The notes: generated by a model from the letters alone, not told the origin. Shown: positions 22,654 to 34,616, counted from the first letter of the stretch. The stretch: 64,000 nt of DNA from Ricinus communis (GCF_019578655.1 NC_063259.1:18876489-18940488); one strand, 5' to 3'. A program made the numbers and translations.

Positions 22654-23061
22654 CTTTTTAGGTAGAGCAACAAACTCTTATAGCTTCAGCTCCTCAACTT
22701 TGATGGTGACCTTCTCATGGACTTCCTTGATGCTTAATTCGACCATCTTAAAGAAGATCAGATTCTTGAATATCTCAAATCTCGGCACCTCAGTCCTAGT
22801 TACTCTAACAGGTTTGGGCTCCCTAGAGTAGGGCTTGTACTCCTTGATAGATACATTTTCAGAGTCTTACCCTTATCTTCATCCTCATGGTAACCCAGCG
22901 CGTGTCAAGTCTTTTGACCTCTAAATTCTAGTAGCTCTGTGATACCCTACGAGTTCTTTCCTAGCCTCATTCGAAACATGAAATCCATCTTCTTGAACAT
23001 GTTGGCTACTTTAGGATCCATGTAGTCCTTATAGAGAACAGCAACATGGAATCCAGTAGGG
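22654..23061 (-). pseudogene. protease-RT linker with glycine patch-like motif (E1)
   Basis: Minus-strand linker reading GFHVAVLYKDYMDPKVANMF, then KKMDFMFRMRLGK, similar to the glycine-rich linker between protease and RT of plant Tat elements. Stops follow. It is separated from the protease by an inserted LTR fragment; 23026-23061 duplicates 24183-24218. Confidence 0.5.
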
Positions 23062-24182
23062 CCGAATTCCTAAGCCTAAGAACCTAAAAGACAGAATCTC
23101 TTCCTAACGATTGATTTTAGGTTAGCCTTAAGATTAATCTACTACTATTAAGAGTTGTTAGTTCTTAATCTGACTAGTTAATTACCCTTATCTCTAAGTG
23201 ATTATTAACCAGTTCTTCCTACTCAAAATTCGAATTACTAAATGAATTTCTCAATTATAGAAAGCAATTTGAAGAACACAATTCACAATGTCTCATGAAT
23301 AATGTGATATCTTATTAATACTGAAAGCTAGAAGAATACAAGAATTGATAATCAAAATCTCATAAACATGAAGTGCAATCCAACAAACAAAGGAACCTTA
23401 ATGGGTTCAGCAGCTCTAGCTGCTCATGCTAATGAATAAAATAAAATAAAGAACAAATGTAGAAGAGAAAATTGGAAACATGTACACCCTTCTTCTTCAA
23501 ATAAGATGAACAGTCCTAAATCTCCAAATCTGAATAATGAATCTCGAATTGCCTCTTGAATGCCTCAAAATCCACTCTTGATCTTCAATGTGATGCTTGA
23601 ACCACTGAAATTCATCCTTCAATGTGCGAAATGGTCTCCCAAAGTCAAACGTCAAAGTCTGCAAAGAGGTGGCTCGCATGCGTATATGAGATCTAAGGTC
23701 AGAAAACCGAACCCTAGAAAATAAATCAAAATAGCCTATATAAATGTCTCAGAACTCCGTGGTCAAGCCCGTGGTTGTCAGCACGGGCAAAGTCCAGGCT
23801 GTGCTCATCCTCGGAATCCTAAAATTAATCCCTTACTCTCTGACCATGCCCTCGCCGGTGCTGAGCCATCATGAGCCGTGCTGGAGACTGTGGTGGCCTC
23901 AAAAACTGAGCCAAAAGGCCATATTTGAAGATCAAAGGCTAATGGTTCAGCACGGCTAGAGTCCAGGTCGTGCTTAACCTTGAAATGTGAGCCTTTGTCC
24001 AATTTTGATGAATTACGATCCATATTCGCACATATTGCCCTCAAACACTAATAATGTTCATCAATGATTGCTTGAAACATGAAAGGAACCAAAACACAGG
24101 TGATTCTAGCATAAAACAAGATAAATATGCACAAACATACAAGTAATTGGGCATATAAACATGTGTAGCACAATGCATATCA
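23062..24182 (-). repeat. truncated B-type LTR inside E1 pol
   Basis: Minus-strand LTR fragment starting TGATATGCATTG at 24182 and matching the B 3' LTR (30434 onward) through the hairpin block and the polypyrimidine CTTTGACG block to about 31500. The last 350 bp of the LTR are missing. It is bounded by near-identical 36-bp direct repeats of the host sequence (23026-23061 and 24183-24218), far longer than a normal 5-bp duplication. Confidence 0.8.
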
Positions 24183-24670
24183 TCCTCATAGAGAACAACA
24201 ACATGGAATCCAGTAGGGGCTTCTAGCTCTTTCATAGCATCTTGAATGGCTGAGACAATGTTACCACCTTCGGCGTTGATGGTTACTATTTTGCCTTCAT
24301 GAGGGAACTTAACCTTCAGAAGCACAATGGTAGGAACTCCTCCTAAGGCATGGAACCATGGCCTTCCCAATAACAATGCAAAAGTTACTAGGATGTCTAG
24401 GATAATGAACTTCACCTAGGATTCGATAGGACCTATCTTTACTAGTACCGAAAATGTTCATTCCACATCTCTCTTTGTTTCATCATAGGCTCTTATAACC
24501 ATATATGAGGGGTTTAGATCTTTCACAGTCATTCTGAGCTTAGGGAGTATGCGAGAAGGACACACAATAATGGTCAACCCATTATCTATGTGGACAGCAG
24601 TTTCGGGCGTGCATCCAAATGTGTTTAGCAATTGTGGCACTATAAGGCTTTTCAACCTAATTGAGGACAC
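24183..24670 (-). pseudogene. aspartic protease of E1
   Basis: Minus-strand retropepsin. The active-site region reads VHIDNGLTIIVCP (residue 29 of the frame from 24670), with Asn where Ser or Thr is usual. MTVKDLNPSYMVIRAYDETKR follows after 12 residues; after a stop near 24458 the frame resumes with FALLLGRPWFHALGGVP, the second conserved protease motif, then APTGFHVVVLY. Gag is missing: only about 100 bp separate this frame from the leader. Confidence 0.7.
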
Positions 24671-25737
24671 ACTAACTAGTCACTAAGACTAGCACAGAGA
24701 TGGGAGTCGCCACTTGTGAATCACCATGACACTTTTAGTAATCAGTGGGGCTTCTCAAATTCCATAATGAAGCTTATGCCACAAAATCCAAAGATGGATC
24801 CGGAAGCCAACTTCCTTATTTGTGTCTATTAGTCTTTAATTTTATTGTTTAATAAATTATTCCCAATAAATGCAAGCAATTTATACACAGGCATACTAAA
24901 AAACCCACATAATTCACCTAAGTATAACCATTTTTTTCAAGCCCATCCCATATTGGAGTTGTTAGTATAGTCTACTAGTTAATTACATATGTAGCCCACC
25001 TAATCTAGCCCAATTACACATTATCCATTTAATTCCAGCCTTTAGACCTAATGGAATACTTATTATGAAGGCCCGTTCATTGTGATCGTAATTCTAATAA
25101 AGCCCGATCCTAATTAAAACATGCCAAGGCCCACTAAGTCTGCTTCAATTTTTAGGTTTTAGGCTCAATTAATGTTAATTAGCCTATTGGACTACAATTT
25201 TGATCCTGTTTTAACCCTAAGGTTATGTGCCCCATTTTAATTAATCAATCACATAAACCCATATTTGATAATCATACAGTAAGCAAAATAAACAAAAATA
25301 AAATGCAAGAAATAAACCTAATTATTACAACTTGGCTTACAACTAAATTGTGAAGGAAAAAGACCTAAAAATAATACAGTACATCAAAATCTATCAAATG
25401 CCAAAAATCTAGGACAAGAATGCACGACCGATCAGTTGTAAGGTTGCAAGCAATTTTTTGTTGATTCGTCAGTGTATCTCACATCTTGGAGCTGAATTTC
25501 ACATGCACAAAGAGTAAAATTAGTCCAATATGAAAGAAAATAAAATTAAAAGCAAAAATAGAAAAAATAGGAATCAATTGAACGATCAAAACCCTAAAAC
25601 TGATAAAAACCCTAAAAAACTAAAAGTACAATAATAAAGAAGATAGCAAATCAGTCATGCAATCTTATTATACATATTTAATTACTAAATCTTAATGGAA
25701 ATAAAAATCTAATCATTAAATCCTATTGCATGTATCT
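24671..25737 (-). repeat. Tat leader, primer-site motif and LTR 3' part (E1)
   Basis: Minus-strand reading: AGTGGCGACTCC (complement at 24708-24720) is the Tat/Ogre-type primer-site motif, followed by a leader that matches 63655-63775 on the opposite strand. To the right lies long AT-rich noncoding sequence that I interpret as the end of a Tat LTR, continuing beyond elements B and F at 31851-32078 and 39004. LTR boundaries are not certain. Confidence 0.45.
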
Positions 25738-25810
25738 TGATGTTAAGGTTAGATAAGACGCTGGAGTAGTTCTAGGCTAACCCTTTCCCGAGAATACGAC
25801 CTTGATACTT
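25738..25810 (+). repeat. remnant of B 5' LTR
   Basis: TGATG followed directly by TTAAGGTTAGATAAGACGCT, which is position 31726 of the 3' LTR. About 1.29 kb of the LTR and its last 55 bp, with the primer site, are deleted. Confidence 0.65.
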
Positions 25811-25920
25811 TTTAGTTATGGTTAGCCATTTTTGTTTTCTGTCTTTTGATTCTTTTGATTCTTTATTCTTTTATTTATTTTTGTGTTCTTTGGTTGCTGC
25901 CTCTTAATTTCAAGTAGTTT

Positions 25921-27240
25921 ATGACCAGGAGCTCTAATCCTACTCTTGTAGACCCTCTTACTGAACTAGAGTAATCCCTCCATCTTTTGAGGAAGTGTCT
26001 GCAAGAAGAAGAGGAGGCGCGGATAGAGTTTGAAGCCCCTGTGAATAGACTAGTAGAGATAGGAGACAACAACAACAACCAGGCTGTGGATGAAAACAAG
26101 ACAATGTAAGAGTTTGCTAGACCTTCTCTTGTAGGGACACAGACGAGTATATTGCGACCACCTGTGGCAGCCAATAACTTCAAGATAAAGCTGAATGTGA
26201 TACAAATGGTCCAAAATAGTGTACAGTTTGGGGGACTACTGAGCGAGGACCCAAATGCTCACGTAGCCAATTTCTTAGAGATCTGTGATACCTTCAATAT
26301 AAATGGAACGATTGAGATGCCATTCGGTTCAGGCTGTTTCCATTTTCTTTGAGGGACCAAGCGAATAGATGGTTGCAGTCACTCCCAGCCAACACTATTA
26401 TGACATGGTGTTCTTTGGCTGAGAAGTTCTTATATAAGTACTTTCCTCTTGCTAAAATTGCTAGATTAAGAAATGACATATCTTCTTTTATGCAGTTCGA
26501 TGACGAAAGTATGTATGATGCCTAGGAGAGGTACAAGGACTTGCTTCGATGTTGCCCGCACCAAGGATTACCAGTATAGATGCAGGTTCAGACTTTCTAT
26601 AGCGGTTTGAACATTGCTACTTGGTATATGGTAGATGCTACAGCGGGTGGGGCCTTAAACAGTAAGACGCCAGAGCAGGCGCAAAATCTGATAGAGGAGA
26701 TGGCCATGAACAACTACCAATGGCAATCCTCTAGGAGTCGGCCAGTTATGCAGGGAGTGGTCAACTAATTAGATTCTATAGCAGCCCTGGCAGCTCAGGT
26801 GGAGCTCTTGGCCAAGAAAATAGACTAGCTCTAGATGCCGGTTCATGCAACACAAATTGGTTGCGAGTTCTATGGTGGCTCGCACTATAGTGCAAACTGT
26901 AATGCGGGAGGTATGTTTGCTTCACCTTCCACTTCTTCTCCTTCTTCATCTTTTATTATTTCTGCTGACCCTGAACAGGTAGACTATATGGGTAATGCAC
27001 CTAGAAAGCAGAATAATGCATACAACAACACATACAACCTAGGTTGGGGCAATCATCCCAACTTCGGTTGGAGGAACAATAACGCCCAAGGACAACCAGG
27101 TTTTCAGAGATTGCATCAGCAATAGCCCCAGCAACAGGCTGGTCTATCCCAACTACCTCCACCTTAGGAGAAGAAGCCTAATCTCAAGGAGAAGAAGCCT
27201 AATCTCAAGGAGTAGAAGCCTAATCTCAAGGAGTCGGTGA
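25921..27240 (+). pseudogene. Athila-like gag of B
   Basis: The ATG at 25921 gives MTRSSNPTLVDPLTELE, then a stop. Gag core: NNFKIKLNVIQMVQNSVQFGG, EDPNAHVANFLEICDTFN, LFPFSLRDQ-like, QFDDESMYDA-like, LNIATWYMVDATAGGALNSK and MAMNNYQW. The zinc-knuckle reads CEFYGGSHYSANC with Tyr for the second Cys. Gag would form the particle and bind element RNA. Two frame breaks near 26350-26530 and stops at 26768 and 26830 inactivate it. It is the most complete gag of the Athila-like copies here. Confidence 0.8.
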
Positions 27241-28146
27241 TAAAGTCTGTGTGCTCTATTGACAATAGGTTCTAGCAGACGGACATTGCTCTTAGAAACT
27301 AGCAGGCCTCTATACAAAACTCGGAGACTCAAATAGGTCAGATTTCTAGGATGTTGGCTGAGAGGCAGCTAGAGACTCTGCCTGGCACTATAGAATCCAA
27401 CCCAAAGGAGCATGTAAACACAATCATATTGCGGTCAGGTAAGTATGTTCTTGGTCCTTCTTCTGTTTCTAACAATGATGCTGATGCGCAGGTAGATTCA
27501 AGCAGGGAAGTTGAAGCTACTAAGGCGAAAGAACCAAAGAAGAAAGAGGCAAAGGAGATTCTACTGAGGGAATACCAGCCCAAAATTCCGTACCCTGCTA
27601 GATTAAAGCAGGCGCAAGTCGAGCAGTAGTTTGGTAAATTTCTAGATATTGTTAAACAACTGCATATAAACTTACCTTTTATTGAAGTTATTTCGCGGAT
27701 GCCTAGGTATGCGAAGTTCCTAAAGGAGATTCTTAGCAACAATAGGAAGTTTGAGGACTTGGCGTGCTATGATGCTAAACGAGGAATGTTCGGAAATTTT
27801 CTAGAACAAGTTATCGGAAAAGCGACATGATCTAGGGAGTTTTACTATTCCTTGTGTTATAAGTAACTTATCTATTAATGATGCTTTAGCTGATTTAGGG
27901 GCTAGCATTAATGTAATGCTGTACAACCTATTTGTAAAGTTAGGGTTGGGAGAGACCAAACCCACTAGGATGAGTATAAAATTAGTTGATAGATCTGTCA
28001 AGTATCCTAGGGGTATTGTAGAGAATATGCTTATAAAAGTAAATAAATTTATATTTCCTGTTGATATTGTGATCTTAGAAATGGACGGTGAGAGTAGTGT
28101 ACCGTTAATTTTAGGTAGACCTTTTCTTGTAACATCTAGGCAATGA
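27241..28146 (+). pseudogene. Athila-like protease of B
   Basis: Post-gag linker (ETQIGQISRMLAERQ, then TIESNPKEHVNTIILRSGK) leads into the retropepsin. ISNLSINDALADLGASINVM holds the active-site loop in its Athila form, DLGA. PTRMSIKLVDRSVKYPRGIV and VPLILGRPFLVT follow, ending at a stop at 28146. A frame change near 27820 separates linker and protease. The enzyme would cleave the gag-pol precursor. Confidence 0.8.
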
Positions 28147-28709
28147 TAGATGTTTGTGATGGAAAGTTAAAACTTAGGGTAGGGGATGAGACTGTCACCT
28201 TTGACTTGCATAATTCCATAAGCCAGTCTTTAGATCATAATAATGTTGCGTATGCTGTTAATGTATTTGATGATTCTAGTGAGACATTGTTATAGGAAGT
28301 ATTAGTTGAAGATCCTCTACAAGTCACTTTGCCAAGGGGAGATGAGCATGAGCTGTCAAATGAGGAAGTGTTGGAGCAGCTTGAGTTTCTGTTAGCAAAC
28401 GAGCCAAGCAACAATATTGATGAGTTTGTTGTGATTGACAGGATAGGTGTGCAGAAGTTGAGGCCATCACTTGAGGAATCGCTGGTTCTCGATTTGAAAG
28501 AGCTTCCACAGCGTCTTAACTATGCGTATATGGATGAGGATAATGGGCTGCCTGTCATTCCAACAGTAGACTTGACACCCAAGGTGAGGGAACTGACATT
28601 GCCCTCTCGAAGGAAGTACCTAAAAGTGGTTGCTTGGAGGATTGCTGACATTCTAAGGATCCATAACTTGGGAGTTCAATTGCAGCATATGTCAAACCTG
28701 CACATGTAG
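28147..28709 (+). pseudogene. post-protease linker and RT leader of B
   Basis: Frame with DEHELSNEEVLEQLEFLLANE, RPSLEESLVLDLKELPQRL, YAYMDEDNGLPVIP and KYLKVVAWRIADI. In complete Athila elements this segment leads straight into RT. Here it ends at 28709, and 60 bp later the post-pol block AAGGAAGCGCTTTTGGGAGG starts, so pol has been removed precisely between these points. Confidence 0.75.
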
Positions 28710-30412
28710 GGAGTTATCACTGAGTCTAGCTAAATGACTCGAGAAATAAAAGGAAGCGCTTTTGGGAGGCACCCCAAACTTTAGAGTTTTGGAACATTTT
28801 TTTAGTTTTAGTTTTCATATTTTATATAATTTTTATTTTCAATTTCTATTATTTCTTTATTTTTCATTTTCAGCTCCTGCCGAGGATCCACCAAATTTCC
28901 ACTCCATCAGCCTCGGCGGATGATCAGGGCAGTCCCCCTAGATTTCTTTATATTTTCTGTGTTGATTTACTTTGTTTTTTCATACATGTCATATACCTAG
29001 ATATTATTGATTTTGCTTTCTTTATATGTACATCCCATGTGGGGTACCCACTTTCTTTTACGAGGATAGTGTGTTCTTCAGGTGTGGAGTGGGTATGGGT
29101 AAACCGTATGTTCTCTTCTCTTTCCTATGACTTTTGGTTGTGTCTGAAATTGCTATCGTTAGTGTTGTATATTGTTAGGATGTTAGGACCTATGTTCTTC
29201 ATGTCGCTTAAGCTTAGTTTGTTCTTTTGTAATTAATGATTTAATTCACATACTTGTAGTTGATTATCCCTCCCTACTTTTGTTCTTGGAAAGCAATTTC
29301 ACTTTGTTCAATGTGTCACTTTGGCCGGGTTAAACCCGTGCTGCTTGAGTTCTTTGCAAATTTCTAGCCTTTATCTTTGAACTTTGATTATGTCAATTTC
29401 TTATACCATTTATGTGATTATTCAATTGATAAGTTTGGGAACCAATTACAAATTTTAGCCACCTCAAACGTGAGTTTTTGAACCAAAATTTGAGCATCCA
29501 TTGCAATTATGCTCATGATTTTTCTTGTTTGAGTGTGCATTGTACTTAATTTTATTTCTAGAACTTGCTCTGTAATGCTTGTTGAGGTTACATGAATTTT
29601 TGAATACCATTAAATGATTTGGGCAACTTAGGATTTGCCACATTTGGTCAAAAGCATACTCTTTGTTTTTATTAATCAGCCAGTTTTGAGCCTTAAACTT
29701 TTCTTCATGATTTACAGTGCCTGATTTTATTATAAATTCACTTAGTCCTTTTTAATCATTCTTTGATGCTCCCTTCAATCCAAATTGTATAATCATTCTC
29801 TTTGTTTGTTTCATTAACCATGCAGCCCTTGTGTAAGCTGTTGTGGCATTTGAAAAAGAAATTAATTAAGTGTTTATTGTGCTTCTTTCTTAGTTCCTTT
29901 CTCTTTTGGATTCAATTCTATGAGCATCCTTTACGTCAAATAAGGCTTAGTGAGTACTTTGGTTGATTTGGCATTCAGTTCCTTGAGCATTCATTCTAAA
30001 TAATTACATGATTTTCCAATATACTCTATCCAAATGTTCTTACCTTTACCTTAGCCACATTACAACCCTTGTAAAGACCTTTTGATTTTGGTATTCATTT
30101 ATTCGCAGTAGCGAAGATGGGATTTATGAGCAAGCTTATGGTAAATAGGTTTTGTGCAGCTGCATTGAGGGAATCTTTTTGTTTTACCTGTAAACACTTT
30201 GAGTGATTTGAGAGATCCCTGTAAGGCAATGGTCCATAGTCTTTAATGTTGAGTTGTTATATAAGTTGCACTTTAAGATGGTATTATCATAGTTATTCTT
30301 TGAAGGTGCATGATATGTTGAATAAGGTTAAGTTATGAACCTTAGCATGGATTTTGAGAGGTGATTGTTGCTTGTATATGTATTGAATTATTGATTGCAT
30401 GAGGATAAGCAA
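28710..30412 (+). other. conserved noncoding 3' internal region of B
   Basis: Aligns with 12841-14650 of A+ and with the same part of A- and C-. It has no trusted ORF. A stem GCCGAGG / CCTCGGC with a 28-nt loop lies at about 28876-28918. The GCGAAGATGGGATTTATGAG block is at 30112. Confidence 0.6.
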
Positions 30413-30433
30413 AAGCTTAAGTGTGGGGTGATT
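30413..30433 (+). promoter_or_regulatory. polypurine tract of B
   Basis: AAGCTTAAGTGTGGGGTGATT ends directly at the TG of the 3' LTR. Confidence 0.75.
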
Positions 30434-31850
30434 TGATGTGCATTGTTTTACACATGTTTCTATGCCCAATTACTTGTGTTTTTATACATATTTATCTTGT
30501 TTTATGCTAGAATCACCTGTGTTTTGGTTCATTTCATGTTTCAGGTGATCATTGATGAAGATTATCAGTGTTTGAGGGCGATACGTGCAAAAACGGACTG
30601 GAATTCATCAAAATTGGACAAAGGATTGACATTTCAAGGTTGAGCACGGCCTAGGTCAAGGCAGTGCTGATCAACATGCCTTGGACTCCGGCCGTGCTGA
30701 ACCATTGGCCTTTGATCTTCAAATTTGGCTTTTTGGCACGGTATCTAAGGCCACCACGGCCTACAGCACGGCCTGTGGTGGCTCAACACCAGCGAGGGCA
30801 CGGTCAAGGAGCAAGGGATTGATTTTAGACTCGAAGGCTCAGCAAGGCCTAGACTCAGCCCGTGCTGACTAGCACGAGCTTGACCACTGCCATGCTAAAT
30901 TAACTATATAGGCTTTTTTTGCTTTGTTTTGAGGAGTTCAGCATTCCTGACCTTGAAATTCATATACGCATGCGACCCATCTCTTTTCAGACTTTGACGC
31001 TTGACTTTGGGAGATCATTTCATGCAGTGAAGGATGAATTTTAATGGTTCAAGCATCACATTGAAGATTAAGAGTGGATTTTGAGGCATTCAATTCTTTT
31101 GTATCTGTTCTTTATTTTCTTTTATTCATTAGCATGAGTAGTTAGAGCTGCTGAACCCATTGGGGCTCCTTTGTTTGTCGGATTGTACTTCATGTTTATG
31201 AGATTTTGATTATCAATTCTTGTATTCTTTTCGCTTTTAGTATTAATAAGATATCATATTATTCATGAGACATTGTGAATTTTGTTCTTTAGGTTACTTT
31301 TTTTATAATTGAGAAATTCATTTAATAATTGGAATTTTGAATAGCAAGAACTGGTTAATAATCACTTAGGGATAAGAGTAATTAACTAGCCAGATTAAGA
31401 ATTAATAACTCTTAATAGCAGTGGATTAATCTTAAGGCTAACCTAAAATCAATCCTTTGGAAGAGATTCTGTCGTTTAGGTTCTTAGGCTTAGGAATTTG
31501 GTGTTCTCGAGAGGGAACTCGAATTCAATTTAGAATCCGCTCACGGGTAATTATAATTGGTAATCAATCTAATTTTTACCTTTGTTAAAATCCATCTAGC
31601 TTAGGTCCCCCATGGGTTTGCTTTCTTTCCTTAATTGTTTCATTAGACCTTTGCAGATTGCTTGGCATTTAGTTAATCATTTAGCTTGCACCTAGTCATA
31701 GATTAGTAACTTCTTCACTATTAGTTAAGGTTAGATAACATAAGACGCTGGAGTAGTTCTAGGCTCACCTTTTCCCGAGAATACGACCTTGATATTCGCC
31801 ATTAGTGCTAGCCTGCATCGATAGGTTCACTACCTTAGATTGTAGCTGCA
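30434..31850 (+). repeat. 3' LTR of B
   Basis: TGATGTGCATTG...TTGTAGCTGCA, 1417 bp. It has GC-rich half-palindromes at 30640-30900, a TATA-like AACTATATAGG near 30900 and the end block CCCGAGAATACGACCTTGAT shared with family A. A truncated inverted relative is at 23062-24182. Confidence 0.8.
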
Positions 31851-32078
31851 TCATTAGCTCATCATATCTAATCAAATTCAAAACCCTAATTTGAAAAATT
31901 ATTAGATTCAAAACCCTAGAGTTCTTATTATCAGATTCAAAACCCAATTAATATACAGATTTAAAGAAACACTAATCTAATCATATTGATCATAAACAAT
32001 AACAATAACCCTAATCATGTTTCTAAGAATAAATAATAAGAAGAAAATAAAAAGAGAACAAATGAACCGATTTTAAGA
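31851..32078 (-). repeat. Tat LTR fragment between B and F
   Basis: AT-rich noncoding piece with four copies of a TCAAAACCCTA-like word (31872-31948). Probably part of the Tat LTR interrupted by B and F; inferred from position and from similar AAAACCCTAAAA words at 25590-25620. Confidence 0.4.
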
Positions 32079-32964
32079 TGATGATGGATCCACTAGCCTA
32101 TGGAGGACCGATGACACGAGCAAGGAGTAAAAGGTTCAAGCAAGCCTTAAATTCTTACTTGGAGCATGTTTTGAAGATGGCTAATGATGGTGTTTTTAAT
32201 GAAGATAACAACGCCTTGAAGATAAGTGACATTAATTGCTATTAATGAAGCTTAAACCGGTCATGGAACAAGGTCAAGGTCAAAGATCGGGGATCAAAGT
32301 CAACAGGGCTTTCCTAGGGTTTCTAGAAGCATTGGGCCGCATATTAGGGTTTCTGAAGCATCACGCACCCTAAGCATCGGGCCACATTAGGGTTTCTGAA
32401 GCACGGAGGTCTCACCTAACCCTAGGCGGCCCACCACTTATGCTTAGAGTAGGCGAGGCACCACATTAGAAGTCTTTTAGGGTTTGATTCTTTATTGCTT
32501 ATCTCTTAGTCCTTTTTAGGGTTAGAATCATTTCAAAACTCTATAAATAGAGCTATGTATTTCGGGCTAAAGGACATAAGATCAATATACATTTCTGAAT
32601 GAAGTTTAATTTGAGTTGTTAACTCTTATTCCTTAAGGTGTTCCTTATTGAATTTCTTGAGATTAAATTAACTTGTTTGATTTAGTTTCACATCTACATG
32701 TTTGATCAATCAATTAACTTTTTATTAGTTTCTTGAGTTGTTTGAACATTCTTCATCTATTTATAACTAAAGGGCTTAGTAGTTCTATTGCTAAGTTTGT
32801 TAGTTCCATAATCAATTGCAAACTTTCAAGTTAGATCTTGGGGCGACAAATTCGAACTTATTGGTAAGGGTGCTTCCTCTTAAATAGGGAGAGCGTTTAT
32901 CGCTTTGATTTTCTCACCATTACTTATCTTAGTGTTTGAACGATCCGGCTCGAGTTCGTGATTA
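32079..32964 (+). repeat. 5' LTR of F
   Basis: Matches 38095-39003 apart from a deletion near its start and small indels. TATA box CTATAAATAG at 32541-32550. The first 150 bp correspond to the coding tail of pol in the 3' copy. Confidence 0.85.
32541..32550 (+). promoter_or_regulatory. TATA box of the F 5' LTR
   Basis: CTATAAATAG, also present at 38583-38592 in the 3' LTR; a consensus plant TATA box about 420 bp before the primer site. Confidence 0.7.
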
Positions 32965-32966
32965 TT

Positions 32967-32982
32967 TGGCATCGAGCCAAAC
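32967..32982 (+). promoter_or_regulatory. initiator-Met-type primer-binding site of F
   Basis: TGGCATCGAGCCAAAC directly after the LTR resembles the common plant site TGGTATCAGAGCC complementary to initiator tRNA-Met, with several changes. Confidence 0.6.
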
Positions 32983-33112
32983 TTGTTAGTTGGTTCATTT
33001 TTTTAATTAAAGAGTCTGTCTCTATTTCATCTCAATTTACTGCTCGCATCATTATTAAAAAGAAAAAAAAAGTATACTATTTTCATTGCTGCCCGCATAC
33101 CAAGGCAGATTT

Positions 33113-33134
33113 CAAAAAAAAAAAAAAAAAAAAA
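33113..33134. repeat. A homopolymer
   Basis: About 21 A residues in the leader of F; probably unstable and prone to length errors. Confidence 0.9.
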
Positions 33135-33624
33135 GAAAGGGAAGGAACGGAAAACTAACCCTAACCATTTGTGTTGGGTAGTTCTCGAAGAATTGACTCT
33201 TGATTGATTCATTCCGCAATTCCTTTTAATTAATTGGAGCTGTTCTTCATTCTTTGTTTTCTCTTAAAAAGCTTTTCTTTTGGGTTAATTGAGTCTTGTT
33301 CGATTAGTTGTAAGCTTGTTTTGTTCACACGCTTATAATTCGTTTTATTGATTCACGAGTGTTCTATTGAACTTCGGAATTAATAAACGTTAAGAGGTTG
33401 TGAAAACTTGTTCTTGTGATTACTAGAACAATTTGATTTAATTTCTATAAGGAATTCAATTCTTTGTGAGTGAAACACGTGAGGGAGTGATCTTTTCTTG
33501 TTTTTGCCTTTAACTATAAGAAGCCTCCAGAGTATAACACTTGATCACGTCCTTTTTTCTTAGTCTTTTGGTTTAACCATCTCATCCGAACCATCATTGA
33601 CTTTGGAAAATTTAGCTTATACAT

Positions 33625-34616
33625 TTGAGAGATGTAGTAGAACATATGACAAAACAATTTCAAAAACAAGATGACAAATTAACTAGGTTATTGAATGATA
33701 TGCCTAAAACGTCTAAAGGGGATGGTTCCGATAATGACCAAGAAAGTGAGTCTAAAGGGTCTAGACATAATCTCCAACCCAAAATTGACACTAATTTGGG
33801 TAGCATTAAGATGAAAATACCATCTTTTCATGGTAAGAGTGACCCTGAAGTTTATTTGGAGTGGGAAAGAAGGTTGAAAGGGTTTTGAATGTCATAACTA
33901 TAGTGAGTCTAAAAAGGTTAAACTTCACGCTTGTTGAATTTCGTGATTATACGCCATTTGTGGGATCAATTGGTGAGTGGTCGAAGCGCCATGGGGAACA
34001 CGAAGTTGGTTCATGGGATGAGGTTAAACGCATTATGCGTAAAAGGTTTGTGCCATCGCACTACCAAAGGGATTTGTACAACAAGTTACAAAATCTAGTA
34101 CAAGGTAGTAAGAGTGTTGAGGAGTATTGGCAATCTATGGAGATAGCTATGATTAGAGCCAATATAGATGAGGATAGGGAAGCCACAATGGCAAGATTTT
34201 GCATGGTTTGAATCGTGATATTGCTAACATAATTGAATTGCAAGCATTATGTAGAGATGGAGGATATGTTGCACATGGCCATAAAGGTGGAAAAGCAATT
34301 AAAAACCAAGAGCGGAAGTGTCGCCCCTAGCTCAAAATGGAGTAATGCATGGAAAGGGAGCAACCAGCCCCCTAACAAGGGTCGTGAGGCATCAAAGGAC
34401 ATCAAGCCAGCCCCTAAATTTGATGTTAACACTAAACCAACGACGCAAAGTGACCTCAAATCAAAGAAAGTGCAATGCTTCAAGTGTTTGGGGTATGGAC
34501 ATATATCTTCCCATTGTCCAAACAAGCGAACCATGGCAATTCGAGGTGGTGAAGTGGTCTTTGAGAGTGATGAAGAATCCGAACCAGGTGAGGAGGATTA
34601 CCTATACATGCCCTGA
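33625..34616 (+). pseudogene. gag of F
   Basis: The first frame (33625-33888) contains MKIPSFHGKSDPEVYLEWE, then a frameshift. Capsid segments are LVEFRDYTPF, MRKRFVPSHYQRDLYNKLQN and SVEEYWQSMEIAMIRANI. The last frame (34233-34616) has HYVEMEDMLHMAIKVEKQL and an intact CCHC knuckle, CFKCLGYGHISSHC (C-X2-C-X4-H-X4-C). Three frames must be combined to cover it, so it is inactive. The true N-terminus may be upstream of 33625. Confidence 0.8.

Larger units (their letters stand above)
25738..31850 (+). mobile_element. Athila-like element B, gag-protease only
   Basis: Ty3/Gypsy element with a nearly deleted 5' LTR (25738-25810), gag, protease, a stub of the RT leader, a noncoding 3' domain, polypurine tract and a full 3' LTR (30434-31850). 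RT, RNase H and integrase are absent. No clean target duplication is visible: TATCT precedes it and TCATT follows. It interrupts the Tat LTR. Confidence 0.8.

Noticed and set aside
31851..32078. AAACCCTA-like words considered as telomeric repeat
   Set aside because: Only four imperfect, irregularly spaced words; not a (TTTAGGG)n array.
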